In this document: positions 34,710 to 41,561 of the stretch, one piece after another
Position numbering within the stretch: the first letter of the stretch is position 1
Layout: every line of letters starts with the position of its first letter
Assembly: GCA_016280855.1 (NCBI GenBank)
Contig: JAEEHP010000013.1
Span: 1-64,000 of the forward strand
Direction of reading: 5' to 3'
Length of the DNA stretch: 64,000 bases
Origin: Bacteroidaceae bacterium
GTDB taxonomy: Bacteria; Bacteroidota; Bacteroidia; Bacteroidales; Bacteroidaceae
Notes under the pieces: model-generated
The model's database searches: none
What the model saw: only the letters and a program-made list of their open reading frames with translations
What the model was told of the DNA's origin: nothing
Position numbers and translations under genes: made by a program

Positions 34710-36239
34710 ATGAAGCGTTCAACCATCTTCGCCATCAGCCTGATCATCGGCATTTCCTTCTTCGGCCTTCTGCTGCTGCAAGGAAGGATCATTGCGTCGA
34801 TGGTGAAGATGCGCAAGGAGCAGTTCGACGAGACGGTGCTGCGAGCGCTGGACCGCACGAGCCGCGACCTGGAGCGCAACGAGACGTTCCGCTACCTCGA
34901 GACGGTGGCGGCCAAGATGGACTACAACGCCGACAACCTCCCCGAAGAGATACAGACGGCGCGGCTGGAGGAGACGCTGACGCTGGGCGACACGACCTGG
35001 AAAGCTACGCCCTTCCAGATCAAGACGCAGATCAAGCAGCCGTCGAAGATGCCCAAGGCGCTCACGCTGAACCCCTCCACGACCATCGACGCCGCCAACC
35101 AGCGCTTCCAGGAATTTGTACGTAACGCCTACCTCTACCAGAAGGGCGTGCTCGACGAAGTCATCTACACGATCCTGTACAACGCCAGCGAGAAGGATTT
35201 CCGCGACCGCATCGACTTCCGTCTGCTCGACCGCAACCTGGGCAACGAGCTCGCCGCGGGAGGCATCACGCTGAACTACCATTTCATGGTGCTCGACGCC
35301 AACGGCCAGGAGGTGTATCGCTGCGCCGACTACTCCGAGACGGGCGAGAACCACAGCTACACACAGACGCTGTTCCGCAACGATCCGTCGCAGAAGATGG
35401 GCCTGCTCAGGGTGCATTTCCCCCAGATGGACAGTTATATCCTCGGCGTGGCCAGCAAGATGATCCCCGTGCTCGTGTTCACCATCGTGCTGTTCATCAC
35501 CTTTTGCTTCACGGTGTGGCTCATCGTGCGCCAGAAGCGCGACACCGAGATGAAGAACGACTTCATCAACAACATGACGCACGAGTTCAAGACGCCCATC
35601 TCCAGCATCTCCCTTGCCGCACAGATGCTGGGCGACAAGAGCATCACGAAGAGCGAGACGATGATCGACAACCTCTCCGGAGTCATCGTCAACGAGACGA
35701 AGCGCCTGCGCTATCAGGTGGAGAAAGTCCTGCAAATGTCGCTCTACGAGAAAGGTAATATACGCTTCAACGAACGCGAGATCGACGCCAACGTGGTCAT
35801 CGATGACGTCGTGAACACCTTCCAGCTGAAAGTGCGCCAGAACGGCGGTACGCTCACCGCCGCGCTCGACGCCGAGGACGCCGCCATCTACGTCGATGAG
35901 ATGCACTTCACCAACGTCGTGTTCAACCTGATGGACAACGCCGTCAAGTATCGTCGCGACGACGAGCCGCTCCAGCTGAAAGTGGCGACGCGCACGCAGG
36001 GCTCCAACCTCGTCGTCACCGTCGAAGACAACGGCATCGGCATCCGCCACGAGGACCTGCGGCACATCTTCGACCGCTTCTATCGCGTTCATACCGGTAA
36101 CCAGCACGACGTCAAGGGCTTCGGCCTCGGACTGGCCTACGTCAAAGGCATGGTCGATCTCATGCACGGCACCATCAAAGCCGAGAGCGAGTTCGGGCGC
36201 GGCACGAAATTCATCATCACCCTACCGCTGATCGATTAA
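34710..36239 (+). CDS. rprX: Sensor histidine kinase RprX
   Basis: 509 aa. TM helices lie at about 5-27 and 249-273, flanking a periplasmic domain. The HisKA domain has NNMTHEFKTPISSISLA (His291); the ATPase has FNLMDNAVKYR (N-box), DNGIGIRHEDL (G1) and GFGLGLAYVKG (G2). The partner regulator gene right after it is very like RprY of Bacteroides, which supports the name. In Bacteroides this pair was found through tetracycline-related effects and is linked to stress responses. The start is fixed by the first Met before the TM helix. The leader is a heptamer repeat. Confidence 0.88.
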   Translation: MKRSTIFAISLIIGISFFGLLLLQGRIIASMVKMRKEQFDETVLRALDRTSRDLERNETFRYLETVAAKMDYNADNLPEEIQTARLEETLTLGDTTWKATPFQIKTQIKQPSKMPKALTLNPSTTIDAANQRFQEFVRNAYLYQKGVLDEVIYTILYNASEKDFRDRIDFRLLDRNLGNELAAGGITLNYHFMVLDANGQEVYRCADYSETGENHSYTQTLFRNDPSQKMGLLRVHFPQMDSYILGVASKMIPVLVFTIVLFITFCFTVWLIVRQKRDTEMKNDFINNMTHEFKTPISSISLAAQMLGDKSITKSETMIDNLSGVIVNETKRLRYQVEKVLQMSLYEKGNIRFNEREIDANVVIDDVVNTFQLKVRQNGGTLTAALDAEDAAIYVDEMHFTNVVFNLMDNAVKYRRDDEPLQLKVATRTQGSNLVVTVEDNGIGIRHEDLRHIFDRFYRVHTGNQHDVKGFGLGLAYVKGMVDLMHGTIKAESEFGRGTKFIITLPLID

Positions 36240-36243
36240 AAAC

Positions 36244-36347
36244 GCCCTCCCATCCTCCCCCGAGGGGAGGGGTAAAGATAGAAATAGTAATCATTTAACC
36301 AATAACCTCAGCAGGTCTCTTCCCCCTCGGGGGAGGTTGGGAGGGGC
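36244..36347. repeat. GC-rich inverted repeat between rprX and rprY
   Basis: Arms at 36244-36267 (gccctcccatcctcccccga) and 36323-36347 pair with one indel and one mismatch, over a loop of about 55 nt. It is part of the cccctcccaacctcccccgagggg family of dispersed repeats. It lies in an operon gap and could make or stabilise separate messages for kinase and regulator. Confidence 0.75.
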
Positions 36348-36369
36348 CTCTCTTAAACTCCTTACAACT

Positions 36370-37080
36370 ATGTCACAAGAAGAATCCAAACTGAAAATTT
36401 TGCTTTGCGAGGACGACGAGAGCCTCGGCATGCTCCTCCGCGAATACCTGCAGGCCAAGGGCTACGACGCCGACCTGTGCCCCGACGGCGAACTCGGCTA
36501 CAAGAACTTCCTCAAGTACGACTATGACATGTGTGTCCTCGACGTGATGATGCCCAAGATGGACGGCTTCACGCTGGCGCAGGAGATCCGTCAGGTGAAT
36601 CAGGAAGTGCCCATCATCTTCCTCACGGCCAAGAACTTGAAGGAAGACATCTTCGAGGGCTTCAAGATCGGAGCCGACGACTACATCACGAAGCCTTTCT
36701 CCATGGAGGAACTCGTGCTGCGCATGGAAGCCATCCTGCGCCGCGTCCACGGCAAGCAGCAGAAGAACGTATCGGTCTATCACATCGGTAAATTCACCTT
36801 CGACACGAAGCGCCAAATCCTCAGCATCGGCGATCAGCAGAAGAAGCTCACCACGAAGGAGAGCGAGCTCCTCATCCTGCTCTGCGCTCACGCCAACGAA
36901 GTGCTGCAGCGCGAACTCGCCCTGAAGACCATCTGGATCGACGACAACTACTTCAACGCACGCTCCATGGACGTCTATATCACCAAGTTGCGCAAGCACC
37001 TCAAGGATGATCCCGACATCGAGATCAATAATGTCCACGGCAAGGGCTACCGCCTCATCGCACAGATGGAAGAGGAATAA
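36370..37080 (+). CDS. rprY: OmpR-family response regulator RprY
   Basis: 236 aa from the ATG giving MSQEESKLKILLCEDDE; the earlier Met would lie inside the repeat. The receiver domain has Asp15 and Asp16 (CEDDE), phospho-acceptor Asp58 (VLDVMMPKMDGF) and KPFSMEEL. The winged-helix domain has LTTKESELLILLCAHAN, ARSMDVYITKLRKHLKDD and HGKGYRLI. The sequence is close to Bacteroides RprY as I recall it. It would be phosphorylated by RprX and bind DNA. Confidence 0.92.
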   Translation: MSQEESKLKILLCEDDESLGMLLREYLQAKGYDADLCPDGELGYKNFLKYDYDMCVLDVMMPKMDGFTLAQEIRQVNQEVPIIFLTAKNLKEDIFEGFKIGADDYITKPFSMEELVLRMEAILRRVHGKQQKNVSVYHIGKFTFDTKRQILSIGDQQKKLTTKESELLILLCAHANEVLQRELALKTIWIDDNYFNARSMDVYITKLRKHLKDDPDIEINNVHGKGYRLIAQMEEE

Positions 37081-37110
37081 GCCAGCAACGCAAAAGAAAG
37101 GACAAGTAAT

Positions 37111-37221
37111 ATGGGTATGTATCTTGCTGCAATATTTGTTGGGCTTCCATGCCTTGTGTTCCTCATCTACACATATACTCCTCCTGGAAAGAAATGGATG
37201 AGGATGAACGGGCTCTTATAA
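37111..37221 (+). CDS. 36-aa membrane micro-protein
   Basis: ORF starting MGMYLAAIFVGLPCLVFL with one hydrophobic helix (about 3-20) and a basic tail TPPGKKWMRMNGLL. An aaggaca lies about 8 bp upstream as a ribosome-binding site, and a strong terminator follows 38 bp after the stop. It is 30 bp after rprY and so probably in the same transcript. Small single-helix proteins with a GKKW-like tail are familiar from other Bacteroidales, but I have no named family or function. Confidence 0.6.
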   Translation: MGMYLAAIFVGLPCLVFLIYTYTPPGKKWMRMNGLL

Positions 37222-37259
37222 AATGAACTGATTTCATTCTATCAAGGACTTCAGACAAC

Positions 37260-37303
37260 AAAGGTGCACATGATTGAATAGACAAAATCATGTGCACCTT
37301 TTT
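37260..37303 (+). terminator. Strong terminator after rprXY and the micro-ORF
   Basis: A 16-bp perfect stem (37260-37275 and 37286-37301) with a 10-nt loop ends in a short T run. Confidence 0.9.
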
Positions 37304-37338
37304 AGGCTACAACAAAATAGCACTTTCTTTTTTTGTAA

Positions 37339-37442
37339 ACAACGAATTATACGAATTAAACGAATTTATGCTTGCTGCATGGCTGCGCGAAGACAGGGCT
37401 ATAGGACAAGAAAAAATTCGTATAATTCGTATAATTCGTTGT
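37339..37442. repeat. 104-bp inverted-repeat element of cgaattaaa 9-mers
   Basis: The ends (acaacgaattatacgaatta... and its complement) pair over about 29 bp with one mismatch. The units are 9 nt long (cgaattata, cgaattaaa, cgaattt). Like the MITE-like element at 31861, it begins ACAACG and ends CGTTGT. No clear target duplication is seen. The loop of about 45 bp has no gene. Confidence 0.75.
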
Positions 37443-37482
37443 CTTTAGAAAAAGTCTCTTCAGTCCAATAAGTCGTATAGTC

Positions 37483-37926
37483 TTACTCCGCCTCCTTTCG
37501 ATCGTCGATGTTGTCACCTTCTGTGGGCGCGAGCTTCGAGAAGTCATCGAGGCCGTTCTGGATAAGGATATTGTACCATTGAATGAGTTTCTTGACGTCG
37601 GAGGGATGTACACGGTCGCGGTCGAAGGCGGGCAGCACTTCGGCGAAGTATTCAAAGAGCTGTTCGCGCGAGGCCTTTTTGTAGTCGAGGCTGCTGACGG
37701 CGCCGTTCTCCTTCGTCTTGAGGGCTGTAAGCACGTCGGCCAGAGGCACTTCCTCGTCGTCAGTGTACATGGCGATGTCGGCCAGCGAAATCACGCGGTC
37801 GGTGGAAAAGGCAGGCATACGGTGGTGTTTTTCGTCGATACTCTCGACGACGAGGCTGCGGTTGCCTCGTGATACCAGCTTATATAAGCCGGGTTTGCCA
37901 GCGATGGCTAAAATAGTTTCAAGCAT
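37483..37926 (-). CDS. DUF5606 family protein
   Basis: 147 aa. It starts MLETILAIAGKPGLYKLVSRGNR; ISLADIAMYTDDEEVPLADVL and the conserved end of the first 130 residues match the DUF5606 family found in Bacteroidetes. No signal peptide or TM is present, so it is cytoplasmic. Its function is unknown. In this group it normally sits downstream of coaE, as here, but a repeat tract of about 110 bp separates them, so co-transcription is not certain. The last 15 residues are acidic and probably flexible. Confidence 0.88.
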   Translation of the reverse strand: MLETILAIAGKPGLYKLVSRGNRSLVVESIDEKHHRMPAFSTDRVISLADIAMYTDDEEVPLADVLTALKTKENGAVSSLDYKKASREQLFEYFAEVLPAFDRDRVHPSDVKKLIQWYNILIQNGLDDFSKLAPTEGDNIDDRKEAE

Positions 37927-37929
37927 TGT

Positions 37930-38037
37930 TTGTTAATGTACAATTGATAATGTATAATTGATAATGGATAATTGATAATTGATAATGTATAATTGATAAT
38001 TGATAATTGATAATTGATAATGTATAATGGAGAATGG
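37930..38037. repeat. Tandem 7-mer repeat (attgata, gtataat)
   Basis: About 14 degenerate copies of attgata/atgtata fill the gap between coaE and the DUF5606 gene. It is the same family as the tract before the chromate transporter genes, read on the other strand. Confidence 0.85.
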
Positions 38038-38040
38038 GTT

Positions 38041-38613
38041 CTATGAAGTGAGGTGTTCGATGAAGGCCGTGAGCTGGGGGGCGAAGTCAGAGCCGTCGTT
38101 CACGATGACGAGGTCGGCACAGCGGCGCCGTTCGTCGTCGGTGATCTGACGTGCGATGCGCGCCCTCACCTGCTGCTCCGTGGCTCCGTCGCGCTCCATG
38201 ACACGCTGCAGGCGCAGCGGCAACGGAGCCTCGACGACGATGACCTTATCGACGACTTCCGTGAAGCCCGCCTCGACGAGAATCGCGCTCTCGACGGCGA
38301 CCAAACCGCGATGGCGCTGAGCCCAACGGATGAAATCGCGTTTGACGGCGGGATGCACGATGGCATTGACAGCCGCCGCATGGTCGGGCGACGCGAAGAG
38401 GTACGCGGCAAGGAAAGGCTTGTTGAGCTGGCCGTCGGGCTGATAGGCCTCAGCACCAACGAGCTGCGTCAAGGCACGCCGCATCGCAGGCTTCAGCATC
38501 AGCCGCTTCGCCTCGCGGTCGCAATCGTACACGGGGATGCGAAAACGGCTCGCGAGCCACTGCGACACGTAGGATTTGCCGCTGCCTATGCCTCCAGTGA
38601 TGCCTATCGTCAT
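38041..38613 (-). CDS. coaE: Dephospho-CoA kinase
   Basis: 190 aa. The P-loop GGIGSGKSYVSQ is at about residues 6-17. VYDCDREAKRLM binds the substrate, and the lid (RVMERDGATEQQVRARI) and DLVIVNDG near the end are typical. It makes the last step of coenzyme A synthesis, phosphorylating the 3'-OH of dephospho-CoA. The ATG overlaps the stop of the ybbR gene by 4 bp. Confidence 0.96.
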   Translation of the reverse strand: MTIGITGGIGSGKSYVSQWLASRFRIPVYDCDREAKRLMLKPAMRRALTQLVGAEAYQPDGQLNKPFLAAYLFASPDHAAAVNAIVHPAVKRDFIRWAQRHRGLVAVESAILVEAGFTEVVDKVIVVEAPLPLRLQRVMERDGATEQQVRARIARQITDDERRRCADLVIVNDGSDFAPQLTAFIEHLTS

Positions 38614-39605
38614 TCGTCTTCCGTCTGTTCGATGAGATACTGGACGTATTCGGGCTGAATGCTGATGAGTGCCACACCTTCAGGCACGGAGCGCAGCCGG
38701 AGCTGCAACGCCGAGTCCTGCAGCGCCATGAGCTCCTCGTAAGTCGCCGTGAGGACAAAGTTGTCGGCCTCGTACTTCTTGAGATCCTTGACGCCGACAC
38801 GGAAGGTAACCGCTGCCGTGGCAGGGAAGGTGCGCAGCGTCAGGCCACCCGGGAAATTAGTGCCTATGACCGGCACCTGCACTGTCTTCGTCGTGTATTC
38901 GTCCACCTCAGCCGTCAGCACGACCTCCTGAGGGTCGTATTTGACGCCGCGCTTGGGGACGAGCGCGACCTTACGGCTGATGTTCGCCTTGAGATCATTG
39001 AGGTTGGTCACCACCGTGGGCACCTCGGTCAGGGAATCCAGGAAGCTCTCCTCGCCCCACACCGTCACGGAGTCGGGCTCGCAGCGCACCGTCCTCAGAT
39101 AGTGCTGAGGGTCGGTCTCCAGATTGCCGCGAAACGCCGTGGGCACGCGCTTTTTCAAGCCGCGGCTGTAGTAGTACTCCAAGGTGTCGGGGCGCAAGCT
39201 GACGATGCGCGACGACGACTCGAGCACATGCGCCAGCTGTTTCTGAACCTCTGAATGAGGCACGCCGACGCAACCGAAGCTGGCGCCCCTGTCGTGGGCC
39301 GAGAAATCGATCCTCAACGTAGGCTGACGACGAAGGACATAGCGCAGGAGCGTGGTACCCTTGTCGCGCAACGTCACGTGGACAGCCTCGGGCAGGTCTG
39401 ACGTGATGACCGTGCCCTCGCTGACCTTTTCCAACTGCAACGGGAACTCAAGTTCTACTTCGTAGGACTCGTTGAGCGTCTGCATGAGCCAGAAACCCGC
39501 CGAGACGATGACGAAGAACAGGAACACAAGAACCTCCCTGCTGTGTTTTCCCAACAGGGAAGCCTTGACTGCTTCCGTGAACCGATGGAATTGGAAACGG
39601 TCCAT
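38610..39605 (-). CDS. YbbR-like domain protein
   Basis: 331 aa. An N-terminal cytoplasmic stub is followed by a TM helix (about 25-41, VLVFLFFVIVSAGFWL), then YbbR-like beta modules outside. LRDKGTTLLRYV and WGEESFLDSLTEV are typical. It is anchored in the inner membrane and faces the periplasm. In Firmicutes YbbR (CdaR) regulates the diadenylate cyclase; in Bacteroidetes the role is unknown. It lies between yajC and coaE, a fixed order in this phylum. Confidence 0.88.
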   Translation of the reverse strand: MDRFQFHRFTEAVKASLLGKHSREVLVFLFFVIVSAGFWLMQTLNESYEVELEFPLQLEKVSEGTVITSDLPEAVHVTLRDKGTTLLRYVLRRQPTLRIDFSAHDRGASFGCVGVPHSEVQKQLAHVLESSSRIVSLRPDTLEYYYSRGLKKRVPTAFRGNLETDPQHYLRTVRCEPDSVTVWGEESFLDSLTEVPTVVTNLNDLKANISRKVALVPKRGVKYDPQEVVLTAEVDEYTTKTVQVPVIGTNFPGGLTLRTFPATAAVTFRVGVKDLKKYEADNFVLTATYEELMALQDSALQLRLRSVPEGVALISIQPEYVQYLIEQTEDE

Positions 39606-39611
39606 GAACGG

Positions 39612-39932
39612 CTATTTCGCGTAGTTGCCGGTGTTCTCGGCCGAAGCGAAGACAGAGTTGCGGTCAACGCGAATGCGCACGCCGCTGGCGACCTCGACGA
39701 TAAGGACGTTCTTCACCTCATCGATGTCCCGTACGACACCATAGATGCCACCGGCCGTGATCACTTCCTGGCCGCGCTCAATGCTGTTGCGGAACTTCTG
39801 GATCTCCTTCTGCTTCTTCTGCTGAGGACGGATCATGAAGAAATACATGATGGCGAACATGGCCACGAGCATCAGGATCATGCCCAGCCCGCCGTCGCCT
39901 TGTGCTTGTAAGAGGATGGTAAGTGCTTTCAT
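39612..39932 (-). CDS. yajC: Preprotein translocase accessory subunit YajC
   Basis: 106 aa. One TM helix (MILMLVAMFAIMYFFMI) is followed by RPQQKKQKEIQKFRNSI and then the cytoplasmic domain (GQEVITAGGIYGVVRDID). It associates with SecDF-YidC at the Sec translocon. It begins 24 bp after nusB and ends 6 bp before ybbR. Confidence 0.96.
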   Translation of the reverse strand: MKALTILLQAQGDGGLGMILMLVAMFAIMYFFMIRPQQKKQKEIQKFRNSIERGQEVITAGGIYGVVRDIDEVKNVLIVEVASGVRIRVDRNSVFASAENTGNYAK

Positions 39933-39956
39933 ATACCTTATTATATTATATAGGGG

Positions 39957-40934
39957 TTATTCGTTGTCTGTTTCGTCGGGCGCCTCAGCTGCGGGCCTGG
40001 CGTCCATGGTCTTCTTGAGCTTGCCCTCGTCGATGAGCCTGCGGGCTATGGCGTCGAGCATCCCATTGATATAGGAGCCGCTGCGAGGCGTAGAGTAGAA
40101 CTTGGCGATATCGACGTATTCGTTGATGGTCACCGTAACGGGGATCTGCGGGAAGGTGAGCATCTCGGCCAAGGCCGTCTGCATGATGATGAGATCCATC
40201 AGCGCCACGCGCTCGATCTCCCAGTTGTGAAGCGACTGCGCGATGATCGTGCGGTAGTGGTCGGCACCGAGCAGCGAAGCCCTGAGCAGGCGGCGTGCGA
40301 ACTCGGGGTCCTCCTCGTCGTTGTATTCGGGCAGCAGCGGCTGGTCGGCACCTGACTTGGGCGTAAAGAGTTTCAGGGTCTTGAGCACGAAGGAATCCAC
40401 GATGAAGCGGTCGCCGTTCCAGAAGAGGCTCTTCTCCTCCAGCAGGTGGTCCAGCTCCTCGTCCTCCATAATCACCCTGCGGTAGAGGTGGCGCCACAGC
40501 GTCTTTTCCTCGTCGTAGGTAGGCTCCTTCGTTGATGCCATCCATTCCTTGTAGGTCTCAGACTCTACGATTCTGTTGTACAGGCGTCGCACGTAGTCCT
40601 CCTCATCGACCCACGTCTTCTTCTGGTTCTCGGCGAAGTCCCTGAGCTGACGATTCTTCTCGAGTTGTGCGATGAACCGGTTGTTGACAAAGCGCGCGCT
40701 GGGCGCTGCGCCGTCGCGCAAACGGTTGTGGCGGTTCGTGGCGGTGATGTAGGCACGCTCAGCCATGCGGTTGAGCTCAACCATCAACTCCAGCATGTAA
40801 AGGTAAAGGTCATAGGATTTGGAAAGGCTGAAGGACAACTCTTTTTCGGCCAAGTCCAGTTTGTTGCTGCCATTCTGGTAATAAGCATAAGTCTGTTGGA
40901 CGACTTTAATGCGAATAAGCGCTCTATTGATCAT
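39957..40934 (-). CDS. nusB: Transcription antitermination factor NusB
   Basis: 325 aa from the ATG giving MINRALIRIKVVQQTYAYYQNG; a longer reading would pass through the promoter. The C-terminal half has LLRASLLGADHYRTIIAQSL and VTINEYVDIAKFYSTP, clear NusB signatures. Bacteroidetes NusB is about twice as long as that of E. coli because of a long N-terminal helical part. It binds boxA RNA with NusE (S10) in rRNA antitermination. The last 25 residues are acidic. It is the first gene of its operon. Confidence 0.94.
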   Translation of the reverse strand: MINRALIRIKVVQQTYAYYQNGSNKLDLAEKELSFSLSKSYDLYLYMLELMVELNRMAERAYITATNRHNRLRDGAAPSARFVNNRFIAQLEKNRQLRDFAENQKKTWVDEEDYVRRLYNRIVESETYKEWMASTKEPTYDEEKTLWRHLYRRVIMEDEELDHLLEEKSLFWNGDRFIVDSFVLKTLKLFTPKSGADQPLLPEYNDEEDPEFARRLLRASLLGADHYRTIIAQSLHNWEIERVALMDLIIMQTALAEMLTFPQIPVTVTINEYVDIAKFYSTPRSGSYINGMLDAIARRLIDEGKLKKTMDARPAAEAPDETDNE

Positions 40935-40976
40935 TTGAAATGAGATAAACTGCGGGTTTATGTTCCTTTTCGTGTG

Positions 40977-41006
40977 CAAAAGTACTCATTTTCGTTAAAA
41001 ACACAA
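40977..41006 (-). promoter_or_regulatory. Promoter of the nusB operon
   Basis: TACTTTTG (40977-40984, minus) with TTG exactly 19 bp upstream (41004-41006), 42 bp before the nusB start. Confidence 0.75.
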
Positions 41007-41058
41007 CCTTCTTTGACAAGTTTTTCATGTTTTTTTGGGCAGTTTGACGAAATATGAC

Positions 41059-41066
41059 TAATTTTG
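41059..41066 (+). promoter_or_regulatory. -7 element of the PUR-family gene
   Basis: TAATTTTG fits TAnnTTTG and lies 31 bp before the ATG. A TTTG (41034-41037) is 21 bp upstream. It is divergent from the nusB promoter. Confidence 0.55.
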
Positions 41067-41097
41067 AACCCTGAATTGATGAAAAATCATATTATCG

Positions 41098-41433
41098 ATG
41101 AAAGAAACACGTTATGACAGCAAGGAAAAGGACATCCTTTTCTCACGAGCCATCAAGGCCGGAAAGAGACTTTATTATGTTGATGTGAAACAGAGCAGCC
41201 GCGGCGACCTGTACCTGGCCCTCACCGAGAGCAAGAGAATCGTCAGCGGCGATCCGGAGATGCCCCAGTTCTCCTACGAGAAGCACAAGCTCTTCGTCTA
41301 TCCCGAGGACTTCGAGAAGTTCACCGGCGCTCTGGCTGATGCGATGCGCTTCATTTACGAGCAGCAGGGACCGGTAGATCAGCGACCCGAAGAGCCCCGC
41401 AACGAGATTCAATTGGACGAAATTGAGTTTTAA
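41098..41433 (+). CDS. PUR-family DNA/RNA-binding protein (DUF3276)
   Basis: 111 aa. It starts MKETRYDSKEKDILFSRAIKAGKRLYYVDV and continues RGDLYLALTESKRI and KLFVYPEDFEKFTGAL, which match the bacterial PUR-alpha-like DUF3276 family. Known members of this fold form dimers and bind purine-rich single-stranded nucleic acid, probably RNA. It is a cytoplasmic protein, conserved in Bacteroidetes. The C-terminal 25 residues are acidic and variable. It has its own promoter and is followed by the separate promoter of purL. Confidence 0.9.
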   Translation: MKETRYDSKEKDILFSRAIKAGKRLYYVDVKQSSRGDLYLALTESKRIVSGDPEMPQFSYEKHKLFVYPEDFEKFTGALADAMRFIYEQQGPVDQRPEEPRNEIQLDEIEF

Positions 41434-41497
41434 CGCCCCTTTATGAAAGCATGAAAGGAAAAAGAGAATGGCTTGCAAGAATTTGCAGGCCTTTTTC

Positions 41498-41528
41498 TTT
41501 GCTTTTTGCATAACTTAAACTATCTTTG
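41498..41528 (+). promoter_or_regulatory. Promoter of purL
   Basis: TTTG (41498-41501), a 19-bp spacer and TATCTTTG (41521-41528) form a full-consensus Bacteroidetes promoter, 33 bp before the ATG. A hairpin-like stretch (41455-41500) that may end the upstream gene overlaps it. Confidence 0.85.
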
Positions 41529-41561
41529 CACCGCAAATAATCATTATCACACTTTACCATC

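Noticed and set aside
34719..36167. Long antisense frames opposite rprX (482 codons), and similar ones opposite the propeller kinase (19604-21199), purL (41958-43193), susC (50506-52557) and the SusCD lipoprotein (55371-56744)
   Set aside because: They have no domain, signal peptide or promoter, and are composed of odd residue mixes. Strong codon bias in the real genes leaves the opposite strand free of stops.
37930..38037. Possible CRISPR array in the 7-mer tracts
   Set aside because: The units are contiguous with no unique spacers, and no cas genes are present.
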